This document shows positions 43,580 to 52,683 of a stretch of DNA of 64,000 nt, one piece after another. The position numbers were made by a program, and so were the translations under genes. The notes beneath the pieces were generated by a model that saw only the letters and a list, made by a program, of their open reading frames with translations, was not told the origin of the DNA and did no database searches. Source of the stretch: Gemmataceae bacterium (GTDB taxonomy: Bacteria > Planctomycetota > Planctomycetia > Gemmatales > Gemmataceae). The stretch lies in the NCBI GenBank assembly GCA_019636445.1, contig JAHBXO010000017.1, positions 50,266-114,265 on the forward strand, read 5' to 3'. Position 1 is the stretch's first letter, and every line of letters starts with the position of its first letter.

Positions 43580-44485
43580 TTAAGCCGTGACGTTCACGAT
43601 CTCGGACTTGCGGTTCACGCGCTTCAGCAACCCGGCGAGGACGCGGCCGGGGCCGATCTCGTAGAACTTGTCGACGCCGTCGGCGAGCAGGCCGCGGAGC
43701 GTCTCTTCCCACCGCACGGGCGAAAGAACCTGTTTCACCAGCAGGCCGCGGATCTCGGCCGGATCGCTGTGCGGCTTCGCATCGACGTTCGACCAGACCG
43801 GCACGCGCGGGGCCTTCACGTCGATTCCGGCGAGCGCTTCGGCCAGCCGGTCGTCTGCCGGTTTCATCAGGTTCGTATGGAACGCGCCGGCGACGGCGAG
43901 GCGAATGGCGCGGAGGTTGCGGGCCTCGGCGATGCGGCAGATTTCGTCGATGGCGGCGGCGGAACCCGAGACGACGGTGTTGCCGGGGCAGAGGAGGTTC
44001 GCGACTTCGATGGTGCCGGCGGAACGTGCCTCGGCGACGAGGGCTTCGACCTCGCCGGCGTCGAGTCCGATGATGCTGGCCATGCCGCTGGGGGTGGCGA
44101 GCGCCGCGGCCTGCATCGCCTCGCCGCGCGCCTTCACCACCTTCACGCCGTCTTCGAAACCGATGGCGCCGGCGAACGCGAGCGCGGTATACTCGCCGAG
44201 GCTGAGCCCGGCCGTTGCGACGACGGAAGCCTCGGCCGCCGGGTCGGTCTCGCGGAGGTGTTCGAGAGCGGCGAGACTGGCGACGAAGATCGCCGGCTGA
44301 CTCACATCGGTCGCGTTCAGCCGCTCGGACGGTCCATGAACGCAGACGTTGAGCAGGTCGTAACCCAACAGGGTCGATGCCCGATCGAAGAGCGACTTCG
44401 CGGCGGGTGAAGATTCGCAGAGCGCGCCGGCCATGCCGACGGTTTGCGCGCCTTGCCCCGGGAAGAGGAATGCGGTTCGCGCCAT
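43580..44485 (-). CDS. fabD: Malonyl-CoA:ACP transacylase
   Basis: A 301-residue FabD that loads malonyl groups onto acyl carrier protein for fatty-acid synthesis. Opening FLFPGQGAQTVGMAGALCES is typical. The nucleophile Ser is residue 95 in GLSLGEYTALAFAGAI; the residue before it is Leu where E. coli has His (GHSLGE). The second His is in GAFHTNLMKPA, and the C-terminal active-site region reads YEIGPGRVLAGLL. The ATG at 44485 is preferred (4-nt gap to plsX) over one five codons upstream that overlaps plsX. It is the third gene of rpmF-plsX-fabD. Confidence 0.95.
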   Translation of the reverse strand: MARTAFLFPGQGAQTVGMAGALCESSPAAKSLFDRASTLLGYDLLNVCVHGPSERLNATDVSQPAIFVASLAALEHLRETDPAAEASVVATAGLSLGEYTALAFAGAIGFEDGVKVVKARGEAMQAAALATPSGMASIIGLDAGEVEALVAEARSAGTIEVANLLCPGNTVVSGSAAAIDEICRIAEARNLRAIRLAVAGAFHTNLMKPADDRLAEALAGIDVKAPRVPVWSNVDAKPHSDPAEIRGLLVKQVLSPVRWEETLRGLLADGVDKFYEIGPGRVLAGLLKRVNRKSEIVNVTA

Positions 44486-44489
44486 GGGA

Positions 44490-45497
44490 TTACTCGGCAA
44501 TGGGAAGTGTTTCCAACTCGGCGACGATCTTTTCGTTCAGTTTCACTCGCACGTCCTGGGCCGCGACACCGATGGCGTTAGCGATGGCGCGATCCTTGGA
44601 TGATCCGTGGCAGATGATGCAGACGCCCTCGACGCCGAGCAGCGGGGCGCCGCCGAAGGCACTGTAGTGGTATTTCTGCACGAGACCATGGATCGCCTGC
44701 TTCGCTTTGTCGGCCTCCGCGGACAGGGCACCGATCACTTCCTTGCCGACCATGCCCATGACAAACTCGAAGAGGCCCTGCGAGAGCTTGATGATGACGT
44801 TGCCAACGAATCCGTCGGTGACGACGACGTCGACCTTGCCCGTGTGGATGTCGCGGCCTTCGATATTACCGATGAAGCGATCGCTCAGACTACTGGCTCG
44901 GAACAAGCCATAGGCTTCCTGCGAGAGATCGTGCCCCTTGCCCTCTTCTTCGCCGACGTTCATGAGGCCGATCGTGGGGCGTTCGATGCCGAGCATGTGC
45001 CTCGCGAAAACGGATCCCATCGCCCCGTATTCAAGGAGGTGGCGGGGCTTGGGGAAGACGTTCGCGCCGACATCCATAATCACGCATCGGCCCTTGGCCG
45101 TGGGCATGACGGTGGCGATACCGGGGCGATGAACGCACTTGAGGAACTTGCGAAGGAAGAGACCGGCGGCGACGACGGCTCCGGTGTTCCCGGCCGAGAC
45201 GAGACCATCGACCTGTTTCTTGGCGAGAAGCCCCCAGCACTTCGCGATGGAGTTGTCCGGCTTGGCGCGCATCGCCTCGGCGGGCTTCTCGTTCATGCCA
45301 ACGGTTTGCGAGGCGTGGACGATCGAGATGCGATCGGCGGGGTGGTCGCCGGCGGCGGCGAGCGCGGGGCGTAGGAGCGTTTCGTCCCCGACGAGTACGA
45401 CGGAGAGATCCGGAGAGGCCTGCAGGGCCTGGATCGCCCCGGCGACGTTGGGCGCGGGGCCGTGGTCGCCCCCCATCGCGTCCAGAGCGATCCGCAT
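44490..45497 (-). CDS. plsX: Phosphate acyltransferase PlsX
   Basis: A 335-residue PlsX that makes acyl-phosphate from acyl-ACP, feeding PlsY in phospholipid synthesis. Signature segments: IALDAMGGDHGPAPNVAGAI, GLVSAGNTGAVVAAGLFLRK, CVIMDVGANVFPKPRHLLEY, IGLMNVGEEEGKGHDLSQEA, VVTDGFVGNVIIKLSQGL and AFGGAPLLGVEGVCIICHG. Length and motifs are normal. It follows rpmF by 3 nt and precedes fabD by 4 nt, the widespread arrangement that ties membrane lipid supply to ribosome production. Confidence 0.96.
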   Translation of the reverse strand: MRIALDAMGGDHGPAPNVAGAIQALQASPDLSVVLVGDETLLRPALAAAGDHPADRISIVHASQTVGMNEKPAEAMRAKPDNSIAKCWGLLAKKQVDGLVSAGNTGAVVAAGLFLRKFLKCVHRPGIATVMPTAKGRCVIMDVGANVFPKPRHLLEYGAMGSVFARHMLGIERPTIGLMNVGEEEGKGHDLSQEAYGLFRASSLSDRFIGNIEGRDIHTGKVDVVVTDGFVGNVIIKLSQGLFEFVMGMVGKEVIGALSAEADKAKQAIHGLVQKYHYSAFGGAPLLGVEGVCIICHGSSKDRAIANAIGVAAQDVRVKLNEKIVAELETLPIAE

Positions 45498-45500
45498 GGA

Positions 45501-45701
45501 TTAGCTTCCTTCGGCGGCCGCGGCGGTCTTGATGACGATGGCGTCGCGACCCTGGTAGAAGCCGCACTGGCCGCAGACACGGTGGGGCAGTACCGGCTCG
45601 TTGCAACGGGGGCAGTACTGGACGCCCTTGGATTTCAGGTGGTGATGGCTGCGCCGCATCCCTTGCTTGGACTTCGACGTGCGCCGTTTGGGTACCGCCA
45701 T
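45501..45701 (-). CDS. rpmF: Ribosomal protein L32
   Basis: A 66-residue L32 with basic N-terminus MAVPKRRTSKSKQGMRRSHH and the four zinc-binding cysteines C30, C33, C43 and C46 all present, so it is the zinc-containing form. First gene of rpmF-plsX-fabD. A 168-nt gap to the divergent HEAT-repeat gene holds both promoters. Confidence 0.97.
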   Translation of the reverse strand: MAVPKRRTSKSKQGMRRSHHHLKSKGVQYCPRCNEPVLPHRVCGQCGFYQGRDAIVIKTAAAAEGS

Positions 45702-45869
45702 GGAACTCTCTCACGATTCGGGGCCGAATATCGAACTGCTATCTTAGGATCGGCCGCCCCGCCGTCAACCAAAGGGAAAAATACCTTGTCGTTACGATTC
45801 TCCGGCGATTTCGGCCCTGACATCGCATAGACTGAGCGAAAGTCGTATCCGCACCGGGGGAATTCCTCC

Positions 45870-47636
45870 ATGTTCGCCGCACGATTACTGTTGGCCTGCG
45901 GGCTGGTCGTCCTGACGCTGGCGTCCGGTCGGGCGCAACTCAAGATCGCCATCGCCGGGATCGCGGGCAAGAAAGCGGTCAACGCGCCGAGCGACAAGAA
46001 GGCGCTCGAATCGATGAATCTGAAGCCGGACGATCCGGCCGGGCTGCTCAAGTATTTTCAGGATCGGACGCTCAACGATGCCGATCTGGCGAACCTGAAC
46101 GCGATCATTGCGCGATTCGGGGACGAGAACTTCGAAAAACGGATGGCGGCCGGGCAGGAGGCCGAAAAGTTCGGCGCGGGCGCGATCGGCATCCTGCGTC
46201 GAACGTCGGTGACCAACGATGATCCGGAAATCGCGTACCGGGCGGCGGAGTTGCTGAAGAAGATCGAAAAGACTCCCCATTCGGCGGTCGCGTCGGCGGC
46301 GGCCCGGGCACTGGCATCTTTGAAACCGCCGCAGGCGGCCGCGGTGCTCCTCGCATTCCTTCCGATGAGCGATACCCGATTGGTCGAAGATGACATTCGA
46401 ACCGCACTCACCGCCCTCGCGACGCGCGAGGGAAAAATCGAGGCGGCGCTGACGGCCGCGCTGGCCGACAAATCGCCGATCCGTCGTTGTGCGGCCGTGG
46501 TCGCACTGCTGAACGGAACCTCCGCGAGCCGCGAACTTGGTGCGGACGCGGCCAAGGCGGTGCGGGCCATCCTGCCGGCCGAGACGGACATCGAGACGAA
46601 ATTCGAGGCGACTTACCTGCTGGCGACCAAACTGCGGGATGCCGAATCGGTGGCGCCAATGATCGACTTGCTGCCGGACGCGACGCGCGGCCGGCTGTGG
46701 CAGATTGAAGATTATCTCCTGCAACTCGCGGGACCGACGGGACCGAAACCCAAAATGGGGCCGGCCAAGTCCGACCTTGAAAAGGCGCGCGATGAATGGA
46801 AGGCGTGGTGGGCCGCCAACCGGGCCGGTCGCGATCTCGCCAAGTTCGAATATAAGCCGACGACAACCGGCAACCTTTTGCTGCTCACCGCGGATCAAGT
46901 CGGCTACGCGCAAGCCATCGTCAGCGAACTCGGCCCCGACATGACCCGCAAGTGGCGCTACGGCGGCGTCTACTGCCCGGCCGACATTGCCCCGCTGCCC
47001 AATGGCAATACGCTCGTGCTCGAACAGCAGTACAACCGCATCATGGAACGTGATGCCGCCGGCAACCAGGTCAACGTGTTCAATTCCCAGAACTATGGTC
47101 AACCCTTCGGCTTCCACAAACTCGCGAACGGCAACACGCTGGTCGCCTTCCAACGCACGGCCGTCGAATACGACAAGGACTGGAAGGAAACCGGCAAGAA
47201 ATACAACTCGAATTCCGACGATGTTGTCGACGTGAAGCGCGACGACGCCGGCACCACGTTTGTGCTGCTACGGAATCAGAACAACCGGATCGGGAAGATC
47301 GTCAAACTCGACGAGAACTGGAAGGAGAAAGGGACGCCGGTCACGACGGGCGTACTGAGCTACTACCATTATCGCATGCAGGTGCTGCCGGACGAACGGA
47401 TCCTGATCGCGGAGCAAAACCGCGTGGCGGAGTACGATGTGAAGGCCGGCAAGAAGGACCCCGTCTGGTCCTTCCAGCTGGGCAATGCCGCAATGGCGGA
47501 GCGATTGCCGAACGGGAACACGCTCGTCAGCGATCAAAGCGTGGGTGGCATTCGCGAAGTGACGCCGAAGAACGAAGTCGTGTGGACCTTCGCCCTGACG
47601 GATGGCCGCATCGCATTGCGGGCGATCCGGCGCTGA
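45870..47636 (+). CDS. Secreted HEAT-repeat plus beta-propeller protein
   Basis: A 588-residue secreted protein. Signal peptide (LLLACGLVVLTLASGRAQ) then a helical HEAT-like half with repeated pairs (IAYRAAELLKKIEKTPHSAV, ASAAARALASLKPPQAAAVL, IEAALTAALADKSPIRRCAA), then from about residue 335 a propeller half with Asn-Gly turns at regular spacing: LPNGNTLVLEQQYNRIMERD, KLANGNTLVAFQRTAVEYDK, RLPNGNTLVSDQSVGGIREV. These NGNTL turns mark blades of PQQ- or arylsulfotransferase-like propellers. Similar architecture is seen in secreted planctomycete proteins. No catalytic residue can be named. Confidence 0.75.
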   Translation: MFAARLLLACGLVVLTLASGRAQLKIAIAGIAGKKAVNAPSDKKALESMNLKPDDPAGLLKYFQDRTLNDADLANLNAIIARFGDENFEKRMAAGQEAEKFGAGAIGILRRTSVTNDDPEIAYRAAELLKKIEKTPHSAVASAAARALASLKPPQAAAVLLAFLPMSDTRLVEDDIRTALTALATREGKIEAALTAALADKSPIRRCAAVVALLNGTSASRELGADAAKAVRAILPAETDIETKFEATYLLATKLRDAESVAPMIDLLPDATRGRLWQIEDYLLQLAGPTGPKPKMGPAKSDLEKARDEWKAWWAANRAGRDLAKFEYKPTTTGNLLLLTADQVGYAQAIVSELGPDMTRKWRYGGVYCPADIAPLPNGNTLVLEQQYNRIMERDAAGNQVNVFNSQNYGQPFGFHKLANGNTLVAFQRTAVEYDKDWKETGKKYNSNSDDVVDVKRDDAGTTFVLLRNQNNRIGKIVKLDENWKEKGTPVTTGVLSYYHYRMQVLPDERILIAEQNRVAEYDVKAGKKDPVWSFQLGNAAMAERLPNGNTLVSDQSVGGIREVTPKNEVVWTFALTDGRIALRAIRR

Positions 47637-47643
47637 TCAGGAA

Positions 47644-47856
47644 TCAGCGTTTCACGACGAGCGAGCGCCAGTGTCGCGGGGCATTGTGAACCCAACGGTG
47701 CTGGGCCACATCTTCGGTGTTATCGCCGAATTCGTCCGCTCGGGTTTCGATCGTCACTTCGGCCGCACTGGCGGTTTTCCCGGATCGGGAAACCGCCATC
47801 CAGGCCAAGGCGCCGGAAACGAGTGCCAAAGCGACCGCGAACTTGAGACGCGTCAT
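47644..47856 (-). CDS. Small exported protein
   Basis: A 70-residue protein with an N-terminal membrane or signal segment (FAVALALVSGALAWMAVS) and a polar tail (EVTIETRADEFGDNTEDVAQ to RHWRSLVVKR). No family recognised. Convergent with the HEAT/propeller gene (7-nt gap) and 66 nt downstream of the Nif3 gene on the same strand. Confidence 0.5.
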   Translation of the reverse strand: MTRLKFAVALALVSGALAWMAVSRSGKTASAAEVTIETRADEFGDNTEDVAQHRWVHNAPRHWRSLVVKR

Positions 47857-47922
47857 GCAGGCGGCCCTCCCTGGCCGTGAGGGCGAAGTGATACCCGCCG
47901 TACGATCGGTTGTAAAGGGGAA

Positions 47923-49032
47923 TCACCCGAGAATCGAAAACGGATCGCGTTCCCGCCGGCTGGCCCACACGGTCGCCGTTGGGAATTCTTTCGCAAGTTG
48001 TTCGGCCAGTTCCTCAACCGCCGGCCGCTCGGTCGCATAGTGGCCCGGCACGATCAATCCGATGTTGGCCGCCTCGGCTGCAAGCGCCTCGTGGAAGCGA
48101 ACCTCGCCAACAAGGAACGCGTCCGCTTTTGAGCGGATCGCGTCGGCGAGGAATTCGCCGGCCGCCCCGCAGGCGACCGCGAGCCGTCGCACCGGCCGGT
48201 TGGGATCGCCCACAACCTGGACGACCGATGCGCCGAGCCGCTCCTTCGCCCGCCGCGCCAGTTCGCCGAGCGTCGTCTCCGGCAGGTCGCCGATCCGTCC
48301 TTCGCCGTGCGATGCGATCGCATCCCGCGTATGCAACGGATAGACGTCGAACGCCGGCTCCTCGTAGCTGTGCGCCGCCCGCATCGCGCAGAGCGCGGGG
48401 CCGAGGCTCCCCTCCGGCACCAGAACTTCCAGCCGCCACTCGGCAACCTCTTCGCGCCGGCCTTTCTGCCCGACCGTCGGGTTCGTCGCATCGCCACCGA
48501 AGAACGTCCCGGTGCCGTTCAACCGGTAGCTGCACTGTTCGTACTGGCCGATCCGTCCGGCACCGGCCGCGAAGAGCGCGTCGGACACTTTCGCGAGGTC
48601 GGAATCGGGGACGAAGACGACGAGCTTATACGATTTCGCCGGAGTACCGGGCCGCAGTGGCGCGACGTTCGACAGGCCCATGCGGACGGCGAGGGAATCG
48701 TTGATGCCGCCGGGGCAGTTGTCGAACGCGGTGTGCGGGGAATGGACGGCGATGCCGGCGCGGAGGAGCGGCAGGAGCAGCCGGCCGTCGGGCGTGTGCC
48801 CGGTGAGTTTTTTCACCGCGCGGAAGAGTACCGGATGGTGGGAGACGATGAACTGCGCCCGCTCGGCGATCGCCTCGTTAACGACCTCCGATGTCACGGT
48901 GAGGCACGTCAGCACCCGATCGGCAGGTCCTACGGCGTTGCCGAGCAGCAGGCCGACGTTGTCCCAGTCGGCGGCGGACCGCGCCGGCGCGAAACGCTCC
49001 AGGAAGCCAGCGAGGTCCGCGACGGTGGGCAT
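47923..49032 (-). CDS. Nif3-like dinuclear metal center protein
   Basis: A 369-residue member of the Nif3/NGG1p-interacting factor (GTP cyclohydrolase type 1-like) family. Metal-site residues are in FIVSHHPVLFR, SPHTAFDNCPGGIND and the C-terminal GHYATERPAVEELAEQL. Between them lies a PII-like insert domain (YKLVVFVPDSDLAKVSDALF, SYEEPAFDVYPL), which explains the length above the 250-residue minimum. The molecular function of this family is unsettled (metal chaperone or hydrolase). Divergent from the DUF1559 gene. Confidence 0.9.
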   Translation of the reverse strand: MPTVADLAGFLERFAPARSAADWDNVGLLLGNAVGPADRVLTCLTVTSEVVNEAIAERAQFIVSHHPVLFRAVKKLTGHTPDGRLLLPLLRAGIAVHSPHTAFDNCPGGINDSLAVRMGLSNVAPLRPGTPAKSYKLVVFVPDSDLAKVSDALFAAGAGRIGQYEQCSYRLNGTGTFFGGDATNPTVGQKGRREEVAEWRLEVLVPEGSLGPALCAMRAAHSYEEPAFDVYPLHTRDAIASHGEGRIGDLPETTLGELARRAKERLGASVVQVVGDPNRPVRRLAVACGAAGEFLADAIRSKADAFLVGEVRFHEALAAEAANIGLIVPGHYATERPAVEELAEQLAKEFPTATVWASRRERDPFSILG

Positions 49033-49121
49033 CGGGTTTTCTCCATGAATTGTTTGAGCGAGACGCCGCAGGCCATTACACTGACACGCGACCGTCGGGC
49101 CACCCGTCTTCGGAGCGAATC

Positions 49122-50795
49122 ATGAACCGCGTCGCCGTCGGATTGTTGTTGCTGGTGTTCGCCGCGCCGGGGCGTGCCGCGGACCCGCTGCCGAAGGAAC
49201 TGGCACTCGTGCCGAACGACGCGCTGGCGTTCGCGTCGGTGAACGTTACCGAGGCGACAAAACACCCCGCGCTGCGGGACTTTCTGGACGCGATGCGGAA
49301 ATCCCCCGCCGAGACCTCGTTTCAAGGTGCGACGGGACTTTCGCTGAACGATCTCGCCCGCGCCACGATCATCGTTCCGGTCCCGCGGCTTGTGCCGGGC
49401 GCGCGCCGCGTGCCGCCACCGCAACCGGTTTTCGTGCTCTCGACGGCGAAGCCGTACGACGCGGCCGCGATCTTGAAGGCGGGCGAGTTCTATTCGATCG
49501 ATGAAGCCAAGGCGATCAAGGAAGCCGGCCGCGGCAAGGATTCCCCGCCGCCGTCCGGTAAAGTCGGCGCGGCGTATTACGTCAGCAAGAAGGAAATCGT
49601 CCTCGCATTCGTCGACGAACGAACGCTTGCGATCGCACCAATCATTCGTGAACCCGGAATGCCGGATGCCCCGGCCAATCCCAAGGACCGGTTCAAGTCG
49701 GCCGAGCCGACCGGCAAGCTTACCGACGGCATCGCGCTCGCCGCGACGAAACCGCTGGCATTCTCGCTGAACATGTCCGCTGTCCGGCAGATCGCCGAGG
49801 TGGAACCGGTGCCGAATGAGGCCACCTCGCTATTGAAGGCGGATTCGGTCGTCGGCTCGATCGCGCTCGAGAAGGACGCGGCGAAGCTGCACGTCGTCGC
49901 GGGTTTTGCCGGCAAGCAATGGGCCGCGGATGCGCAGGAGACGGCAACCGCCCTCAAGACGCTCGCGGCGCTCGGACTCGGCGAGGAGGTCAAAGTGATG
50001 CGCCGCAGGGAAGGCGACGACTCCGCGATGGCGAAGGTGCTTGTGCTCTTGGCGAAGACGATGAACGCGGCCACCGTGAAGCAGGCCGACAACGACGTGG
50101 TGATCGCGGCGGCGTTCGACCTCGGCGCGGAGTCGGCGAAGCTGTTGGCGAACCTGCCCGGCACCGCGAGCGAAGCCGCCAACCGCGCCAAGAGCATGAA
50201 CAACCTCAAGCAGATCGCCCTCGCATTCCACTCGTACACCGACTTTAACAATGCGTTTCCGACAAACACCTATGACAAGGCCGGCAAGCCGCTGCTGAGC
50301 TGGCGCGTGCACCTGCTGCCGTACCTCGAACAGGCCCCGCTCTACAACGAGTTCAAACTGGATGAACCATGGGACAGCGAGCACAACAAAAAGCTGATCG
50401 CGAAGATTCCGCCGACGCTGGTGCTGCCGGGTGTGAAGACGAAGGACACGGGCCATACGCACTACCGCGCGTTCCAGAGCGCGAAGAACCAGGCCCCCAG
50501 CGCCCTGATGCGGGAGGGCGGCCTTCAACGCCTGAACTTCGCGTCGATCACCGATGGCACGTCGAACACGATCTTCTGCTTCGAGGCCGACGAGTCGTGC
50601 GTCTGGACGGAGCCGAACGACATCCCTTTCGACCCGAAGGGGAAGATTGCGATCAAAGGCGGGCTGCTGGTGAAGGACCGCTTTCAGGCGGCGCTGTGCG
50701 ACGGCAGCGTGCGGAGCTTCAATGTGAACATGCCGGAAGCGACGCTGAAGGCGTACATCACCGTGAACGGCGGCGAAGTCATCGACGATCGGTGA
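49122..50795 (+). CDS. Secreted DUF1559 domain protein
   Basis: A 557-residue exported protein from the ATG at 49122 (GGAG upstream). Signal peptide RVAVGLLLLVFAAPGRAA, about 340 residues of unclassified mixed alpha/beta sequence, then a DUF1559 (SBP_bac_10) domain that begins NNLKQIALAFHSYTDFNNAF and ends FQAALCDGSVRSFNVNMP, both textbook for the family. Most DUF1559 proteins in planctomycetes start with a type-IV-pilin-like helix; this one lacks it and has a cleavable signal, so it is a variant. Function unknown. Its last 17 nt overlap the holB stop on the other strand. Confidence 0.82.
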   Translation: MNRVAVGLLLLVFAAPGRAADPLPKELALVPNDALAFASVNVTEATKHPALRDFLDAMRKSPAETSFQGATGLSLNDLARATIIVPVPRLVPGARRVPPPQPVFVLSTAKPYDAAAILKAGEFYSIDEAKAIKEAGRGKDSPPPSGKVGAAYYVSKKEIVLAFVDERTLAIAPIIREPGMPDAPANPKDRFKSAEPTGKLTDGIALAATKPLAFSLNMSAVRQIAEVEPVPNEATSLLKADSVVGSIALEKDAAKLHVVAGFAGKQWAADAQETATALKTLAALGLGEEVKVMRRREGDDSAMAKVLVLLAKTMNAATVKQADNDVVIAAAFDLGAESAKLLANLPGTASEAANRAKSMNNLKQIALAFHSYTDFNNAFPTNTYDKAGKPLLSWRVHLLPYLEQAPLYNEFKLDEPWDSEHNKKLIAKIPPTLVLPGVKTKDTGHTHYRAFQSAKNQAPSALMREGGLQRLNFASITDGTSNTIFCFEADESCVWTEPNDIPFDPKGKIAIKGGLLVKDRFQAALCDGSVRSFNVNMPEATLKAYITVNGGEVIDDR

Positions 50796-51813
50796 CGGGA
50801 GGCGCGACGGCGCGGCCAAACTTCTCGACCACCAGTTCCGTCAACAAAACGAGCTGCACGCGGCGGTCGACGAGGTGGTCGGCATCGAGGCAGCGTTCGA
50901 GCAATTCCATCAGGCCATCGACACCGACACGCTCCGCGCAGCGGCGGAGTTTGTCGGCGTCGGCCGGTTCAAGCCCGGCAACGTCCCCTCCCAGCGCCAG
51001 CCGCAGCGCGGTCGCGATCAGTTCCACCGCCAGCCCGAGCGCCGCGAACGCGCGTCGGCGCTGCGCCGCGGATTCCTTCCCGGCGTCCTCGATGAACTTC
51101 GCCCACACCTCCAGCATCGGCCCGCTCTGGGGCTTCGCCGACGACAGGAACGCCAGCATCGCGGTGCGCAGGTCCAGCACGGCCGGATCGTTGAGCGCCA
51201 GCGCACGCTCGGCGCTGCCGCCCGCGAGCTTCAACAGCCGATCCAGGGTGGCGCGATCGCGGACGCCATGGTCCGCCAGCACCTTCTCGAGCGCGGCGTC
51301 CGAAAGCGGCGGGAACGGCACCACCTGGCAGCGCGAGCGGATCGTCGCGAGTTGCGCATCCGCCGACGTCGCGAGCAGTACGATCGTCGTGCCCGGCGGC
51401 GGCTCCTCCAGGCTTTTCAAGAAGGCGTTCGCCGACTCGGCGTTGAAGTCGTCCGCGTCCTCGATCACCGCCACCTTGCGTGAACCGCGCGATGGCTTCA
51501 AGCCCAACGTTCCGATCAGTTCACGGATCGTATCGACCGGCAGTTCCTGTTTGTCGTCGGGCTTGCGCACGAAGGAGCAATCGGGGTGCGTTCCGGCGGT
51601 GATCTGCACGCAGGCGGCGCAGCGGTCGCAGGCGGTGAGATCCTCCGGTGGGACCTCGCACAGCAGCGCTTTCGCGAATTCCAGGGCGAAGCGGCGCTTC
51701 CCCACGCCCGACGGGCCACAGAAGAGATACGCGTGCGCCATCCGTCCGCGCCGGTAGGCGGTGCGGAGCTGATCGCGGGCGGCGTCGTGGCCGTGGATGG
51801 TCGACCAACTCAT
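50779..51813 (-). CDS. holB: DNA polymerase III delta-prime subunit-like protein
   Basis: A 344-residue clamp-loader ATPase-like protein, delta-prime by context and motifs. Walker A is CGPSGVGKR (residues 32-40); a zinc module CDRC...C...DC follows; the sensor-1 region is SLEEPPPGTTIVLLATSAD, and SRCQVVPFPPL is the SRC motif that contacts a neighbouring ATPase. The canonical Walker B reads VAVIEDADDFN. Its ATG overlaps the tmk stop by 4 nt, a pairing seen in many bacteria. It is the last gene of the lipB-lipA-tmk-holB run. Confidence 0.9.
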   Translation of the reverse strand: MSWSTIHGHDAARDQLRTAYRRGRMAHAYLFCGPSGVGKRRFALEFAKALLCEVPPEDLTACDRCAACVQITAGTHPDCSFVRKPDDKQELPVDTIRELIGTLGLKPSRGSRKVAVIEDADDFNAESANAFLKSLEEPPPGTTIVLLATSADAQLATIRSRCQVVPFPPLSDAALEKVLADHGVRDRATLDRLLKLAGGSAERALALNDPAVLDLRTAMLAFLSSAKPQSGPMLEVWAKFIEDAGKESAAQRRRAFAALGLAVELIATALRLALGGDVAGLEPADADKLRRCAERVGVDGLMELLERCLDADHLVDRRVQLVLLTELVVEKFGRAVAPPVTDRR

Positions 51814-52445
51814 ACCGGGTGCCCCCGCGCCGCGAGCAAGGGCCGCACGAGCGCGAGCGTTACCGCGTGCACGGCGTCCGCGTCCGGCGAGGCGTCCAGG
51901 ACGGCGATGCCGGCCGGATTCGCACGGGCCTCGACCAGATAGCCGTTGCGGACGCGCTCGTCGTAGTCGGCACCGCGGCTCTCGATCCGGTCCGCCGGTC
52001 GCCCACGCCGCGCCCGCGCGACCGGCACCGACAAGTCGAAAACGATCGCGAGGTCCGGCATCAGCCCGCCCGTGGCAAATTGTCCCACGTTCCAAAGTTC
52101 CCGTGGGTCCAACCCGCCGGCGTGCCCCTGATACACCACGTTGGCCAACAGGAAACGATCGGAAACAACAACCTCGCCGCGTGCGAGCGCCGGGCGGATG
52201 ACGCGCGCGACCAGCTCGGCGCGGCTGGCCATGAAGAGCAACGCCTCGGCGCGGGCGTCGATCGCGGTTGCACGGCCGTGGAGGAGGATTTCCCGAAGCT
52301 TCGCGCCGAGTTCGGTCCCGCCGGGGTCGACGCACGCGGTGACCGATGCGCCGCCGGCGCGCAGGGCGTCGACGAGTCGGCGGACCTGTGTCGATTTACC
52401 GGTTCCGTCGATGCCGTCGAGCGAGAGGAAGAGTGGCTGGGGCAT
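51810..52445 (-). CDS. tmk: Thymidylate kinase
   Basis: A 211-residue Tmk that phosphorylates dTMP to dTDP. Walker A/P-loop DGIDGTGKS lies at residues 10-18, the DR(F/Y) motif is VVVSDRFLLANVVYQG, and the LID region is Arg-poor with RARRGRPADRIESRG. Usual length. Its ATG overlaps the stop of the lipoyl-like gene by one base (52445) and its stop overlaps holB by 4 nt, so translation along this run is tightly coupled. Confidence 0.94.
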   Translation of the reverse strand: MPQPLFLSLDGIDGTGKSTQVRRLVDALRAGGASVTACVDPGGTELGAKLREILLHGRATAIDARAEALLFMASRAELVARVIRPALARGEVVVSDRFLLANVVYQGHAGGLDPRELWNVGQFATGGLMPDLAIVFDLSVPVARARRGRPADRIESRGADYDERVRNGYLVEARANPAGIAVLDASPDADAVHAVTLALVRPLLAARGHPV

Positions 52446-52678
52446 CAGGAATCCGCCAGTTCGAGCGTGCCGATCGTTTGCCCGGCGACCACGGAATCAC
52501 CGGGCCGTGCGAGGCGTTCGCGCAAGGTCCCGTCGGCCGGAGCGGAGAGGTCCACGACTGCGCCGGGAAACACGATTTCGGCCACCCGATCCCCTTCGCG
52601 GACCCGTTCGCCGGGGCGGACCAGCCAGAGGCTGAAATGGCAATTCGGGCTGCCGAGGTCGGGCAGGACGATCGGCAC
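52445..52678 (-). CDS. Lipoyl-fold protein lacking the acceptor lysine
   Basis: A 77-residue single biotinyl/lipoyl-type domain (start GTG giving PIVLPDLGSPNCHFSLWLVR; a TTG at 52687 that overlaps the lipA stop as TTGA is an alternative). The fold pattern is clear: LVRPGERVREGDRVAEI, then VVDLSAPADGTLRERLARPG and VAGQTIGTLEL. In lipoylated domains the central turn is E-T-D-K-A with the modified Lys; here the aligned residues are V-F-P-G-A, with Gly at the Lys position (about residue 39), and the domain contains no lysine anywhere. It therefore cannot carry lipoate or biotin in the usual way. It sits between lipA and tmk. Confidence 0.75.
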   Translation of the reverse strand: MPIVLPDLGSPNCHFSLWLVRPGERVREGDRVAEIVFPGAVVDLSAPADGTLRERLARPGDSVVAGQTIGTLELADS

Positions 52679-52683
52679 CGCGT

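Noticed and set aside
44377..44500. fabD start at 44500 (five codons earlier)
   Set aside because: It would overlap plsX by 11 nt; MARTAFLFPGQG at 44485 matches the family N-terminus.
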